NCBI RefSeq assembly: GCF_028372415.1 | Contig: NC_092875.1 | Coordinates: 34,304,817 to 34,368,816 of the forward strand | From: Notamacropus eugenii | Taxonomy: Eukaryota > Chordata > Mammalia > Diprotodontia > Macropodidae | Direction of reading: 5' to 3' | DNA length: 64,000 bases | Shown here: in pieces, positions 22,195-34,140 of the stretch | How the letters are laid out: the number at the start of each line of letters is the position of its first letter | Position numbering within the stretch: position 1 is the stretch's first letter | Position numbers and translations under genes: made by a program | Notes under the pieces: generated by a model | The model's input: only the letters and a program-made list of their open reading frames with translations | What the model was told of the DNA's origin: nothing | The model's database searches: none

Positions 22195-23260
22195 CCCTCT
22201 GATTCTTTCAGCTCTCCATTTACTCCTCTGAACATCGTGTCCCTTCTCACAGCTTCAACCAGACCATTTCTATGGTGATCACTACCATTCATTCTGACCT
22301 CTTGCTTGAACTCCAGCTCCACATTTCCAACTGCCTAATGAATGCTTCTACCCAGATGTCCTACTATCTTCTCAACACATCTAGAACCAAACTCAAACCC
22401 AATTTCCCTCCCAAACTATCTTGCCTCTCCCACTTCCTACTTTCTGTCAATCACACCATTGCCCTCTAGGCTCAAAACCACTAAATCTTCTCTGAACCCC
22501 CCTTTGCTTTATCCTCTACATCTAGCCAGACAAACTCTTCTGATGGATTTTTCCTTCTAAATGTCCTTCATATCCCATTTATCCATCTGTTCCTTCCTCT
22601 TTCTTCCAAATGCCAAGAAACTCCTCCAAAGCCCTGATCACTTCATACCTAGACTATTGCCACAGGTTCCTGGATGACTTCTCTACCTGCCATTTCTCCT
22701 TCCAATCAAAATCACCCTCCAACTGCAAGCACACACCAACCTTCCTAAAACACCACCTTTGCTGTAGCCCCACGTCATTAGAAACCTGTGATGGCTCCTA
22801 TGGCATCAAGTCCAAACTCTTCTGCCTGGCTTTCAAGGTCTTTCACAATCTGGCTCCCTCTCCCTCGCCAACTTCATTTGCCTTTAGCCCATGACCTGAT
22901 GCAAACTCAGTTTCTTCCATGTGCAGATTCTAGGTGTTTGTTCCTGGGACTTCACTAGCCCCTGGGAATGTCTTTGGCTCATCCAAGGCCCAGCTCTCAG
23001 GTCCTAATTCCTCTTGGACCCTTCTGATTCCTCTAGGCCCGTGTTAATTACCCTCTTCTCTGCACTCTAAAAGCTTCTCCAGTTCTACACAATGACACAA
23101 TTATCTACTATCTGACACTATTGTCCAACTGTTTTCTACATTGGAAACAAGGCTTTAAGCAGCTTGAGGTCAAGGACTGAGTCTTCTCTATAACCTACAA
23201 TGCTGAATACAGGGGTAGACACAAGGGAAGTGTTCAATAAACACTGGAAAAAAAAAACAA
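22195..23260 (+). mobile_element. CR1/L3-type LINE: reverse transcriptase C-terminal part and 3' end
   Basis: Broken plus-strand frames match a non-LTR reverse transcriptase tail: LQLHISNCLMNAS near 22315, ALITSYLDYCHRFLDDF near 22635, and KSKLFCLAFKVFHNLAPSPS near 22810. They are followed by the typical 3' end ('caaggactgagtcttctct', 'gttcaataaacact') at about 23155-23250. The element lies in the intron between exons 10 and 11 and points opposite to the gene. Confidence 0.8.
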
Positions 23261-23510
23261 CTGGGAGTAGAGACCTATATTTCAACCACTCCAGGCACAG
23301 GTGGGTAATCCCTTGGAGTGTATCTCCTAGGTCTTGGTCTAGTCTTCTATGAAAACAAATACATTCTTTTGCACAAATGTTATCTCTCTGATACATACCA
23401 CCTGAGTACCAGTATCTCCTAAAAGGATAGCTGACCACAACATGATACTCTGTCCCTACATTCCTGCTAGAACAACCTTTCCCAGAAACAAAAGAGATGT
23501 CAGCAAAAAC

Positions 23511-23631
23511 CTTGTCCATCATCAGCTGGGCAGATGGCAACACGTTGTCCAGAGCTTCATTCGAGTTTAGCCAGGGGTGGTCCAACACCCCCTCAATGGT
23601 AAGCCGCTCCTCCGGCTTGACCTTCAGCAAC
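23511..23631 (-). CDS. MAPKAPK5: MAPKAPK5 exon 10 (residues 283-323), end of kinase domain
   Basis: Acceptor cccacag, reads LLKVKPEERLTIEGVLDHPW then LNSNEALDNVLPSAQLMMDK. Donor is AAG|GTTTTTGC, a poor match to consensus after the GT. DHPW is the end of the kinase fold. Skipping this 121-nt exon would shift the frame. Asn307 replaces Thr. Confidence 0.96.
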
Positions 23632-24519
23632 CTGTGGGAAGAAGACAAATATATCTGACCTGTCCAGCTGCTAGTGGGAATTCTAATGGAAACAGGTGGC
23701 CTAGAGCTGGTTTTCATCCTTCCCAGTGTCTCCTCACCTTCCTCAATTTGCCAGTCAAGCTCACTGAAACTTAAAGTATATAAAAAAACTGTGGCTGAGA
23801 AATCAAGAAGTCTCTCCTACTCTACCTTGGGGAATTCCAGTGTCGATACTGCTGTTCCTTCAAGAATCCCCAGTCAATTCACACTGGGGCCAAATTACTA
23901 ACCTATCATTAGGATCAGCCCCCCTGTGGTTTCAGGTTACAGATGGAGGACTTGGCAGAAGCAGAAAGGATGCACCACAGAGAAAAGGATTTAGTTCAGG
24001 TACATTTAGACACCCTCTGAACTTCATGTAGCTCTTCAGAGGCAACCTGAGATGCAAGGTCTAAATTTCTGAATATTAATTATTTTACACAAAGGATGAC
24101 TACAGTTGAATGGTTATTCTGGCCAATGGTGAGTGCAAATGAGGCTATGGAGGAACAGAGCTGTAAGTAGGACCACAGACTTGCTCTTACTTTCATAGGA
24201 TGGAGGCAATCTAAAGCTAAACATCAGTATTTCTGAGGGCTGGGCATTAGCATTCAGACTTGGGGAACTGCCCAATAAATTTCTGGTCACCTTTAGCAAA
24301 CACAGTTGGTTTCTGCTGCATTGCCTCCCAAGGATGAACACAACATAGTTCTTCCACCCAAGTCCTAGTTACCCAGCTGATCTTTCAAAAACGTTATCTG
24401 GAATGGCTCTATACTTTGTTATTACATTAATTCCATATTACAGACATCATTTACAACACTTTCTAGACTGCAACTACCAAGAAGTCACCTACAGAGTAAA
24501 GATTCCTTTTAGAATCATA

Positions 24520-24715
24520 TGATCACAATTTAGACTCAGAAGGGCCACTAAGTATCATTGAGTCCAATCACTTCATTTTAGAGACAGAGAAACTTAAGGC
24601 CCAGACAGATGAAGTGATTTGCCAAGGTCACCCAGGAAATCAGTGGTAAACTGAGGACAGGAATTCAGGTTTTCTGTCTTCAAAGCCAAAGTCCTCTCCC
24701 TTAAGCTTTGCTTGC
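24520..24715 (-). repeat. MIR-type SINE remnant
   Basis: 'catttta-gagacagagaaacttaaggcccaga' and 'tttgccaaggtcacccagg' in the reverse MIR order. Confidence 0.65.
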
Positions 24716-25004
24716 CGACAGGCTAATGTCATTCAAGCAGGTATGAAGGACAAAACTGTCAAGAAATACTACACAGAAGCAACAATAAGTAGACGCAGTT
24801 GTTCTAATTTAGGATAACCAGTTTCTCCATGTACATGTCACAATAACATTGTCTAGTGTAAACTGAAGCTAGATCAACAAGTGAGATGCCACGGGAAGAG
24901 GCAAATGGGAGTGGCACATACTAGACTTAAGAAAAAGAGCCACTAGAGTAGAACTCTGTAATATTCTTCTAAAATATAAATTACTCTTCTGTATGGTTTT
25001 TAAA

Positions 25005-25400
25005 AACCTTTATCGCCTGACTCCCCCCCCACCTTCCCAGCCTCATTCTACATTATTCCCCTTCATGCACCTGGCAGTCCAGCCAAACTGGCCTTGCTGT
25101 TGCATTCTACAAAGCTCTCTCTCCCATCTCTGTGGTTTTGCGTTGACTGTCCTCCCCAAACCTGCAATGCTCTCCCTCCTTGCCCCAACCTCACAAAATC
25201 CCTCCTTTAATTCAAGACTCTACTCAAGCACTGTCTTCTACAGGAAGCTTTTCCTGATCCCCCTCCCCCCACCAACTACCTTGTATTTATCTGGATGTTA
25301 TATACTTCCTTTGTACCTGTTGTTGGGGAGGGAGAGGGGAGAAAATCTAAAATTTATGGAAGTGAATATTGAAAAGTAAAAACAAATAAACTGATAAATT
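25005..25400 (+). mobile_element. L2/CR1-type LINE 3' fragment
   Basis: Contains 'ctgcaatgctctccctcct', 'gactctactcaagcactgtcttctacaggaagc' and 'ttgtatttatctggatgtta', the typical C-terminal and 3' end of an L2-type element, preceded by a C run near 25021-25031. An A-rich tail follows to about 25400. Confidence 0.65.
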
Positions 25401-26124
25401 TGGGGAAAAAAATAAAAGAAATGTCTGTTGTCTGTTGACTGGATGATGATGATTCAGACCCAGATGAAATTCCAGGCTTGTCTACTCCATCTATATCCCG
25501 AGTAGACATCAGTGGCATGGCATATAACAAGTCTTCCTGGAGAGGCAGTCAGGAGAGCTGTGTCTGTGTACACGCGCACAATTGCTTCATGCAATTTTCA
25601 TCTATGTGTGTGTATGCATATGTCTGCTTCTCCATCCCTAGAGCATCGTGTGTGCTCAGGCCCTCTCTGATGGCTAAGGGTCAGTCTTCCTAAATGAGGT
25701 CAGACTGTGAAAATAAGGTCTACTTGAAACAGCCTAGACTTGCATCTCTATAACAGCAAGAACCTAACCGAGGAAGCTCAGGGCAGAACATAAGCTCTTA
25801 GGGATAACAGGTGATTTACTGTGGTCTTTATACTCTCATTACCCAGCTGAAGTGCCTGGCACATAGTAGGAGCTTAATAAAATGCTTGTTGAATTGAACA
25901 GAATAGAACAGATTTGAGAATCCCAGACATAAAGCATGGAGATGCATTTCAAAGGCATTATGAAACATATACAGGCATTAAGAGAAGTGGCAAAGATAAC
26001 TCCATTTTATAGATGAAGAAACAGAGACTCAGCTTTGCTTAAGGCAAAGCAGTGAAAGTAGAGCATGGCACCCAAGACCTTAAGCTACACTATTTTATGC
26101 AGAGCTGGGTGAAAAAAAACAAAC

Positions 26125-26365
26125 CTACCTCTAATCTCAAATCCCATCTTCTCCACAAGGCCTTTTTCCTTTGCTCAAGCTGCTAATGCCTTCCCCTCTG
26201 AAAAACTTTCCATAACTTTATATATATGAAGCATCTATCAAGTTATCTACATGTTGTTTCCCCATTAGAATGTAAGGTCCTTGAGGGCAAGGAATGGTTT
26301 TGCCCTTTTTTGAAGCCTGGCATATAACAAGCACTTGATAAATGAGTTGATGGACTGATTTTCTA
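26125..26365 (+). mobile_element. L2/CR1-type LINE 3' end
   Basis: 'cttctccacaaggcctttttcc', 'ccccattagaatgtaaggtccttgagggcaagga' and 'agcacttgataaatgagttgatggactga' follow the standard order of an L2-like 3' end. Confidence 0.7.
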
Positions 26366-27059
26366 TAAAATCTCTCAGTTCCTCACAGGGTCATAGAGCT
26401 GGAAGACCTCTGTAGCCATAGAGTATACTAGTTCAATCTACATCTGGAGAGGAATATCCAACAAATGATAGACAAGACACCTTGCAAGAAGGCCCGCAGC
26501 ATGTGTCTGAAGACTCCAAAAAGGAGATAAGCCCACTGCTCTTCAGGCAATTCACTGCCTTTCTGGACAGCTCTAACGACGCGTCACCATTCTCCTCTTT
26601 CCTTCTGTCAAAACCCAGGATAACAGCTGACCTTCTTCAATCCTGTACCACCTCTCATTTCCAGGGACTTTTCAAGATCACTGATGGTTGCTTAGCTAGT
26701 ACATCCCTCAATTCTATCAGCATCTTTAGAGTTCATCTGGGCCAGGTGACTTAAAAGTCATCCAACGCTACTAAGTGTTTTCTTATTATTGCCTTATCTG
26801 TTTAGGGTTTAGGTTCCCTTTTAGCTATTTTCTGGCTTTTCCTGTCCAAAGAATACACTCCTTAGCAGAGAAAACAGAAAAAAAACAAGAACAAGTATTT
26901 CTATGTTGTTATCATCATCCACCATCAGCAATGGTCAAGGCCCCTCTTAGATCTGTTTCCCCAACACATCACTATCACTAAGCCAATGATCTGTGATAAA
27001 CATCATTAAAAACCCCACACTAGCCATGGACAAGCTTCAGTTCAACAAGCATTTAGGAA

Positions 27060-27510
27060 GCATCTCTTCTATAAGTGTTCTGGTATAACAGACAGAGGAC
27101 TGGACTAGGTCAGAAAGATCTGGTTCAATCCCTGCCTCTGACATATGCTGGCTTGTATGACCAAGACTAGGGAGTAACAAACTCTCAGTGCCCTAGGAAC
27201 ACTCTAAGACACAAATCGATTGTTGCTATGCTTATGTAGAAGGAATTTCCAAACCAAGAGATTCCTAGACACTGATGAAACCAAAAAATAAACAATTAAT
27301 TAAGGCATGCTTTGCTGTGCAGACAAACAAGTCCTGGTCTTCCAAGAATTTACATTCTATTGGATATAACTTAGACTTGCCTGAGGCTAGGTAAGAAGTT
27401 AAGTGGATTGCTCATGGTCACAGAGGAAGGATTTGAACCCAGGTCTTCTGGATCCAAGTTCTGCTCTCTGTTCAATAGCTAGACCGCCTTAAGGACATCC
27501 AGCTCAGAAG
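27060..27510. repeat. Two MIR-type SINE fragments
   Basis: A plus-strand piece (about 27075-27190, 'agaggactggact-ggtcagaaagatctggttcaatccctgcc') and a minus-strand piece (about 27370-27490, 'ggtcacagaggaaggatttgaacccaggtcttctgg'). Confidence 0.5.
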
Positions 27511-27764
27511 CCAAACAGTATTGAAAGTGGTTCTCAGGAGGCCCTATGGAAGAGGAGGCACTACAGGCTATTTAAGATCTAGCTTTGGTTTTTCCAAGTC
27601 CTCTTCTGTTGCCCACAGCATCCTGTCCAAACTTGGCCCAATGTGACCATCAGCACTGGCGACTCCACTCTTCCTGCACCATGTCACTTACTTTTCTGTT
27701 CATCCTCTCTGGCCTGTCCTGCTTCAATCATCTCTTAATCAAAATTGGAAGAAAAACCTGGGAG

Positions 27765-28025
27765 ATTGTATCTGAAGAGAGTAGAGTCAGGAGATCACGT
27801 CTGACTCTTCATGACAACATCTGGGATTTTCTTGGCAGAGATACTGGAGTGGTTTGCCATTTCCTTCTCCAGCTCATTTCACAGATGAAGAGAGTGAGGC
27901 CAACAGGGTGAAGTAACTTACCCAGGGTCCCATAGCTAGTAAGTGTCAGAGACTGGACTTGAACTCAGGTCTTCTGGACTCCAGGCCCAGCACTCTATCT
28001 ACTGTACCACTGAGCTGCCTTTCCA
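27765..28025 (-). mobile_element. Marsupial tRNA-derived SINE (WSINE1/WALLSI-like)
   Basis: Plus strand: 'gactcttcatgacaac', 'ttcttggcagagatactggagtggtttgccatttcc', 'ttctccagctcatttcacagatga', 'acttacccagggtcccatagctagtaagtg' and the reversed tRNA-like head 'tctatctactgtaccactgagctgcc'. This long SINE is typical of marsupials. It lies in the intron between exons 9 and 10. Confidence 0.8.
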
Positions 28026-28772
28026 AATCTTAAAGAACGATATAAACATCAGCTCTTATGTACTGCAAAAGAGGGACTGGACTTGTTCTGCTCAGACCTG
28101 AGGACAGAACTCAGAACAAGGGGGGAAGCTTTAGAGAGGCTGGTTTTCAGTTCAATGTAGGGAAAAAAAACTTACTCAAATCATGGCATTCGAAAGTAGA
28201 ACAGGCCAGCTAGGAAGAGGCAGGCCTGGAAGCCCTGCTGCCAGGGGGTCCATACAGGGAGCCTCTGGGAATGGGAGGCAGGGGAGAAAAGCCAAAGCTT
28301 TGAAGCCGACCAGAGCAGGGCAGCCCCTAACTATACTTCCAGCCTCAGGGAAACAGGAAGCTTTATTTTTTTTTTAAAGTGGAATAAGCTGCCTGAGTAG
28401 AGAGTGAGCCTCTGGTCACTACAGATCTCCAAACAAATGACAGATATGACCATATTGGTGATAATATAAAGGGTATTTGTCCTTGTGTATGGCTTGGACT
28501 AAATGGCCCCTGGCATGTCTTTTCTAACTCGGTGATTCTGGGTTTCTGGCCTCAAGCAAAGCATTAAGAGTGACAAAGGAAATTCCAAGGGTTGTGGAAA
28601 AACACATTTTGAGTTACTTGGGCTCATCATCCCTCCACAGCAGTGGGAGGCCATACCAAGGATCCCGCCCCACTCCGTCCCACCAACACCAGCCCCCCCC
28701 ACCCTCCCCAGGCCCTCTGATCTGCTCAAATGATAACAGAGAAGTAACAGAACAAAGCCTCTGTGGACTCAC

Positions 28773-28960
28773 TTTCTCACAATGTCTTTGGCCATCTCTG
28801 AGATCTGGCTCCACTCTTCCTCAGGAAACTCAAAGCTTCCTGTCATGATCTTTCTCCGCATGTCCTTTGGAATTGTCCGGCTGTGGTGTTTGGAGTAAAA
28901 AGGTGGGTAGCCGCACAGCATCACATAAATGATCACCCCCAAGGACCACAAGTCACAGCT
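28773..28960 (-). CDS. MAPKAPK5: MAPKAPK5 exon 9 (residues 221-283), kinase C-lobe
   Basis: Acceptor ctttcag, donor AA|GTGAGT. Reads SCDLWSLGVIIYVMLCGYPP, then FYSKHHSRTIPKDMRRKIMT and GSFEFPEEEWSQISEMAKDI. DLWSLG is kinase subdomain IX. Ile280 replaces Val. Confidence 0.97.
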
Positions 28961-29439
28961 CTGAAAGCAAGGAGAGGGTCACTTTGGGGCACAACGGGGG
29001 ATGGAGAAGAGCCAGGAAACAAACCTCACATGACCTGCAGCAAGCAGCTACCTGGAATGCATTGAGCTGGTCTGGCCTGTAGGTAATCACCTCTGGAGAA
29101 AAATGCTCCCAGCTCCTAAGACAGCAAACTTTTCTATTCAAAGTATTTATTTTCATGCAGCCAAAGCAAAGACACAAAATACATTCAGTTCAACAAGCAT
29201 TTATTACAAGCTGCTCCAGGTGGAAAATGTAAATGATGTCACATGTCTTCCCTTTGGCCAGCCTCAAAGCACATGTTTAACCACCAGCCTAGACTGAGAT
29301 GGAAGATACAATCCTTTTCCTGGTGCATAAGGGTCCTGCTGGGGGAAGAAAAGATACTTGACCTTAACAATCAACACAAGTGATTTCTGAAAGGGGCTAA
29401 CAAGGTAGCTCCGGGTACATCTTAGAGACCTTGTGAATG

Positions 29440-29660
29440 AGCACCCAGTCAGCCGTCACCAAGGTTATCATAAATGGCAAGGGTTGGGATGCAGAGGATC
29501 TGGGTTTGAATCCTAGCTCAGCCACGTGCTAGCCATGTGACCTTGGACAAGTCATTTCCTGTGTTTGTGCCTCAGTTTCTTCATCTGTAAAATGAGGGAG
29601 CTGGACTAGATGTCCTTTAAGGATTCTCCCGGTCTTAAGTCTGATACTGAGCAAACATCC
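29440..29660 (+). repeat. MIR-type SINE
   Basis: Well-preserved order: 'gatctgggtttgaatcctagctcagccacgtgctagccatgtgaccttggacaagtcattt', then 'cctcagtttcttcatctgtaaaatgag' and 'ggactagatgtcctttaagg'. Confidence 0.85.
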
Positions 29661-30249
29661 TTCCTGGGCCTTCCTGCACAGATGGACACATTCTGACAAA
29701 AACAGAGCTGTTCTCTGGTAAGTACATCACCGGAGACAGGGCAAGTCCTGGGCTCTGGCCAAGGGGACTCACTCTCTTCTTCCAGACAGTCTCAGCCGTC
29801 TCTGGACCCCCACGATGGCTCCCACATGACTTTGTCCTGTCATACAAGATGGAATCTGCCCCCATCCCCACAACGAGCCCTTCTCTTAGAACAGCAAAAA
29901 TGAGAACAGGTCATGCTGCAGCACTTGAAGGTCTGCAAAGGTCTACACATGCTCTCCGGGAGGCTTCCCAGCAGTCCCACCTGGGGGAGGTGGGTTTCAG
30001 GTTTCCCCAATAGAAAAAAAAAAAAAGAAACCAAAAGGCCTTCCTTGGATCTATTCACCCCAAGCAGCCAATGCTTCATTTCGTGTCCCTCTCCCTTCCC
30101 AGTCAGACATCTCGAAGAAGGTGCCTGCCCTTGGTGACCACTTCCTGACCAACTGCTCTATACTCCTCAAGTACTTTCCCTGCCACACCTTTCCTTACCT
30201 GTGCCCAGCACTGCCTCCTTCCTCCTCTCCACTTCTGAATTCTTAACTT

Positions 30250-30640
30250 TAAAAAAAAGCCCAACTCGAATATCACCTGTTCAATAAAGTTTTTTCTGAT
30301 TCCTTAGAGGTTAATGGCTTTCTCCCACAAACCTCACACATAACCGTGTGTGAGGCAGCCGGGCCTGGAATCAGGAAAATCCAGCCTCCAATACCTCCTA
30401 GCTGTGGGACACTGAGTGACTCACTTCCCTGCTGTCTGCCTCATGTGTAAAATGAGGAAGAACAAAGGAGATACTACTGATAAAGCACTTAGCACAGTGC
30501 CTGGCACAAAGGAGGTGCTATATTGTACTGTATATTGTAAGCTTCCTGAGAGCAAATATTATGTGTTATCGAAATTTTGCATCTCCTCTAGTACTATGTT
30601 CTGCAAACAGCAAGCACTTTATAAATAACGTACAACAGAA
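30250..30640 (+). repeat. L2-type 3' scrap plus MIR fragment
   Basis: 'atatcacctgttcaataaagttttttctgattcc' (L2-like) near 30270, then MIR order 'agctgtgggacactgagtgactcacttccctgc', 'tcatgtgtaaaatgagga' and a 'cacagtgcctggcac' 3' scrap near 30493. Confidence 0.5.
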
Positions 30641-31599
30641 GCCTAAACTTAGAGCTAGAAGTCACCTCGTCCAACCACCTCACGAGGAAAAGGAAGCCAC
30701 AAAAAGTAAAGGTCACACAGGGAGTGAGGGACAGAGCATTCTTCACACTTCATCATGCCTGGGAGGCCCAGCTCTCCCCTCTGGGAGTAGCAGCAGCACC
30801 TGGTGGTGCCTCGGCTCCTTTATCCATAGGATGCAGGGGCTGGATTAGAGGCTGTCGAGGTGAGTCTCGGCTTTGGCCTTGTCCAACTCTAAATAGTTAC
30901 TGAACAGATTACTAGAACCAACCAGCCTTGTTCTTGGTGCCTAGGCAAGGTAAAAGAACAATTCTCCTTCTGGATAACACAGTCCTCCCAGCCGTCCTCA
31001 GCACCTGGGATCCACATGGTCTGCAGAGGTCACCTCTCTAGGCAAAGCAAGCCAGTGTGAATGCCACAATGGGACCAGCTCCCCCATACCTGGCCTCTCA
31101 GGGCTCTTCGGAGATGGCTCAGTTCAACAGAGTTTCAGGCACTGTTTCAGAAGCTCTTGACAGTAGAGAGAAGGGACTGCCTCTTTTCATACCCATTAGG
31201 CTACCTACCCCGCTGAGAAGACAAAGGGAAGGCAAATGGAGGCTCTTCCTTAAGACCTTTTAGGATTAATTTTTCTATCAAGCTGACCTACCACATGAGA
31301 ACTCCTCAGCCCTGGAAACACTAACCAGGTCTGCCCAAGGGGGTCTGTCTCCCTCTAGGGAAGGGATAAGATGGGATCTTCCACCCAGCTAATGGCCTGG
31401 CCCAAATGTCACTGTTCTCCAAAGGCACTTTCATTGTAAAATGAATTGAGATGGTATCGTAAGGCTGACTTCTGTCAGTTTTACTGAGTTTTTTCTTTCT
31501 TTTTTCTTTAAAAATGATATTTTTAAATGACATGATCCTCTGGAAAGAGGGAGGAGAGGAATATTAGGGGAAATTTTAATGATGCAAAAACTCAAAAGC

Positions 31600-31835
31600 T
31601 AGCAAACAACATTTATCTTAAATAGATACAGATATATAGATACATGTATCTCTATATTAAGATAAATGTATATGAAAATGTATTTTAAGATGTTATTGCT
31701 ATCTTATTTTTTATATCATCAAAATTATATGTATTTAATATATACAAAAACTACATATATATTATATATATCTTGATGATGTAAAAGAACTAAAGACAGG
31801 TGTACAAATGCATATATACATATATATCGCGCATA
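31600..31835. repeat. AT-rich low-complexity tract
   Basis: Long run of ata/tat words (tatata, gatata, acatata), containing few C or G, inside the intron between exons 8 and 9. Confidence 0.8.
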
Positions 31836-32429
31836 CCAAACGAGAATTTCTATTGAGCTCCTGAGGTGCCCCATCAACCCACATGAGGTCCCAAATTTAA
31901 GAATATGAGTGAAGAACTCTTGAATCTCCTCAGCACAGTGCTGCATTAAATCTTGGTCACCATCAATTTGATATTTTATTAAGAATAACGAACCCCTGAG
32001 AGAAACAGGTTCAAATCATTATTCCATACTCCCTGGAGAAGGCAAGGTCAAACATCAAAGATTTGAGTTTTGTGCCCCTGCAATGCGAGTGCTAGATTCT
32101 AATGATGGATGTGGGTCTATTGTCCCTGCTATACTGTATGCTCCAAGGGCAGGCCAAGCTCTCCCTAACGCCACGCTCTGAACCCAGTAAGCACTCAATA
32201 AGCAGTCATCAAGACAGGCAGTTCAGGGCCCACATGACACAGGATCTCCAATGATATTCAAGTCCTTTGCACCAGGGGAGTCAAACTAAAATAAGAAGAG
32301 GGGATCTACCCCACAGTGAGTTGGAAAGCACCAAAACAACATTATCAATGTGCTGTATTTCTATTTCCTTTCTTAAACATTTCCCAATGGTTCAGGTCAC
32401 CCCAGGGGCTCTGCTGGCTCCCTTTGGTC

Positions 32430-32860
32430 AGGGGGGACAGTAAGGCCTCTACAGTATCTCATCTGCAGCACAGTGCCTGGAACACAGGAGGCACCAATAA
32501 ATGCCTGGTGATTGATTAACTTAGGTTGTGTCTATATGACAGTTAACTGTTGATCTAATCTGTCAAAAGTTCAGTTAGTTTGGATGTTTAACTCTCTTGT
32601 AGACAACAACCAACCAACCATTTATTCTGTATGTACCCATATTTTCCCAGGTTGTTATCCCTGATAGAATATAAGTTCCCCGAGGGTGGAGGTTATTTTA
32701 CCCTTGTGTTGGTCTGTGTGTGTGTGTTCGTCCTTCATTGCTGAAGAAGACAATGCCATCAGAGAAATGATGACATGACTTTCTATTCTGTGCCTAGCAC
32801 ACACTAGCTACTTTATGAATGCTTCTTCACGAACTGATTGGATAGGCAACCTTGATGTTG
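32430..32860. repeat. CR1/L2-type 3' tail with an inserted SINE scrap
   Basis: 'cagcacagtgcctggaacacaggaggcaccaataaatgcctgg' (about 32467-32510). Then 'gaatataagttccccgagggtgg' is followed by a (TG)n and 'tcgtccttcattgctgaagaagacaatgccatcagagaaatgatgacatgact', which matches the SINE at 51640-51720. Confidence 0.5.
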
Positions 32861-32989
32861 GACAAAAGACCCCAAGGCTAACTGTGCAACGACTGTAGTG
32901 ACTGGATGTTCTGAGTGACACATGGGGTGTTTGCTATATCAGTGACTCGATGATGAACACAGGTTACGGGATGACAGACACAGGACCCT

Positions 32990-33440
32990 GGAATCTTCAG
33001 GCTGGAAGGGACCTAAGAGATTCTCCCATTCAAGCTCTGGATTTGGACAGCCCCAAAGGTAAACGACTTGATCAAGGTCATGGTAAATGGTAAAGCTAGG
33101 ACTGAACCCCGGATCTTCGGAAACCCCAAGTGTGGCTCCTCCTGTCCTACTACACTGTCTCCTTCCATCCTGAAGGTCCCAGGAACCTTACGGGCTCCAC
33201 TAACAGTAGCCACTTCAGGAGTTTCCTCATACCCCTATCTCTGTATGGAGGTAGAGCAGTTATTCCCAAAGTCTGGTCTGCACTACAGACCATTGGGCTT
33301 GGGAGTAGAAAAGATTCGAGTTCAAATTTCACTTTAGTCACTTAACTGTGGGATGTTGGGCAACTCACTCTCTCTGAGTCTGTTTCCTCATCTGTACACA
33401 CTGAGGGGTTGGAATGGGCAGCCTCAAAGGTCCCTCCCAG
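32990..33440. repeat. Two MIR-type SINE fragments, head to head
   Basis: A minus-strand piece (about 33055-33160, 'cttgatcaaggtcatggtaaatggtaaagc') and a plus-strand piece (about 33285-33440, 'gaaaagattcgagttcaaatttcac', 'gtctgtttcctcatctgtacaca'). Confidence 0.5.
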
Positions 33441-34059
33441 CTCTAGAGCTCCAATCCTATGATGATCCTCAGAACAAGAGATTCTCTTATATAATTGTCT
33501 TCAATACCTCAAGGACTGGTAATTTCATTGGCGTGGGCAATCCAAAGGTGACACTTGCATAAGTGCCTGCATGTCTATAACATGGAAACTGCCACCCTTA
33601 TTTTTGGCACAAATCCCTCTGTTATCTTTCAGAAAACATCAGACAGCCCATCATTAACGTCTCATCAAAAGTAGTTTCAGTCTTCCTGTTCATTTTGAAC
33701 TAACAAAAAGGAGGAGTGTCAATGAAAGTAGCTGAGGGATCTTTCGACCCAAAAAGAGGAGTCCTCAAAAATGCTTAAGAAGCACAGCTCTAGAACAGAA
33801 GCCAAAAGGGCACAACATAAACAAAGGGCAACCAAGTGAGAACTCCACTCCCACAGAAAAACACCAAGAGCCTTCAAGTGAACCACAGCCAGTGGGCCCT
33901 CCCATGGAAATTCCATTGCTTTGTATCACACATGAGGCAACAGGCAAAAATGGTAGAACCCTCCCAGGCCTCAGCTCCAGGCTCTTTCTGGTAGACACCA
34001 AAAGTGACTAACTCTCTGCATAAGGAGATGGCCAAGAGAGGTACATCCCAGAAGCTTAC

Positions 34060-34140
34060 CTTATTGTAAGTGTAGGGTGTGGGCGAGGTAGGTATGATCC
34101 CAGACTTCTCTTTTTGATGCCTTCTTTGTGCCTCCAATAC
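34060..34140 (-). CDS. MAPKAPK5: MAPKAPK5 exon 8 (residues 194-220)
   Basis: Acceptor caccag, donor AAG|GTAAGC. Reads VLEAQRRHQKEKSGIIPTSP then TPYTYNK, the loop after the activation segment that is characteristic of PRAK and longer than in MK2/MK3. Phase 0 at both ends. Identical to human as I recall it. Confidence 0.97.

Noticed and set aside
23136-23717. A 193-codon minus-strand open frame around MAPKAPK5 exon 10
   Set aside because: Only the part 23511-23631 is exonic. The rest is intron read-through past the GT donor, plus a spurious upstream start.
27585-27911. A 108-codon plus-strand frame with hydrophobic segments
   Set aside because: It runs through L2-like sequence and straight into a reversed SINE, so it is a chance frame.
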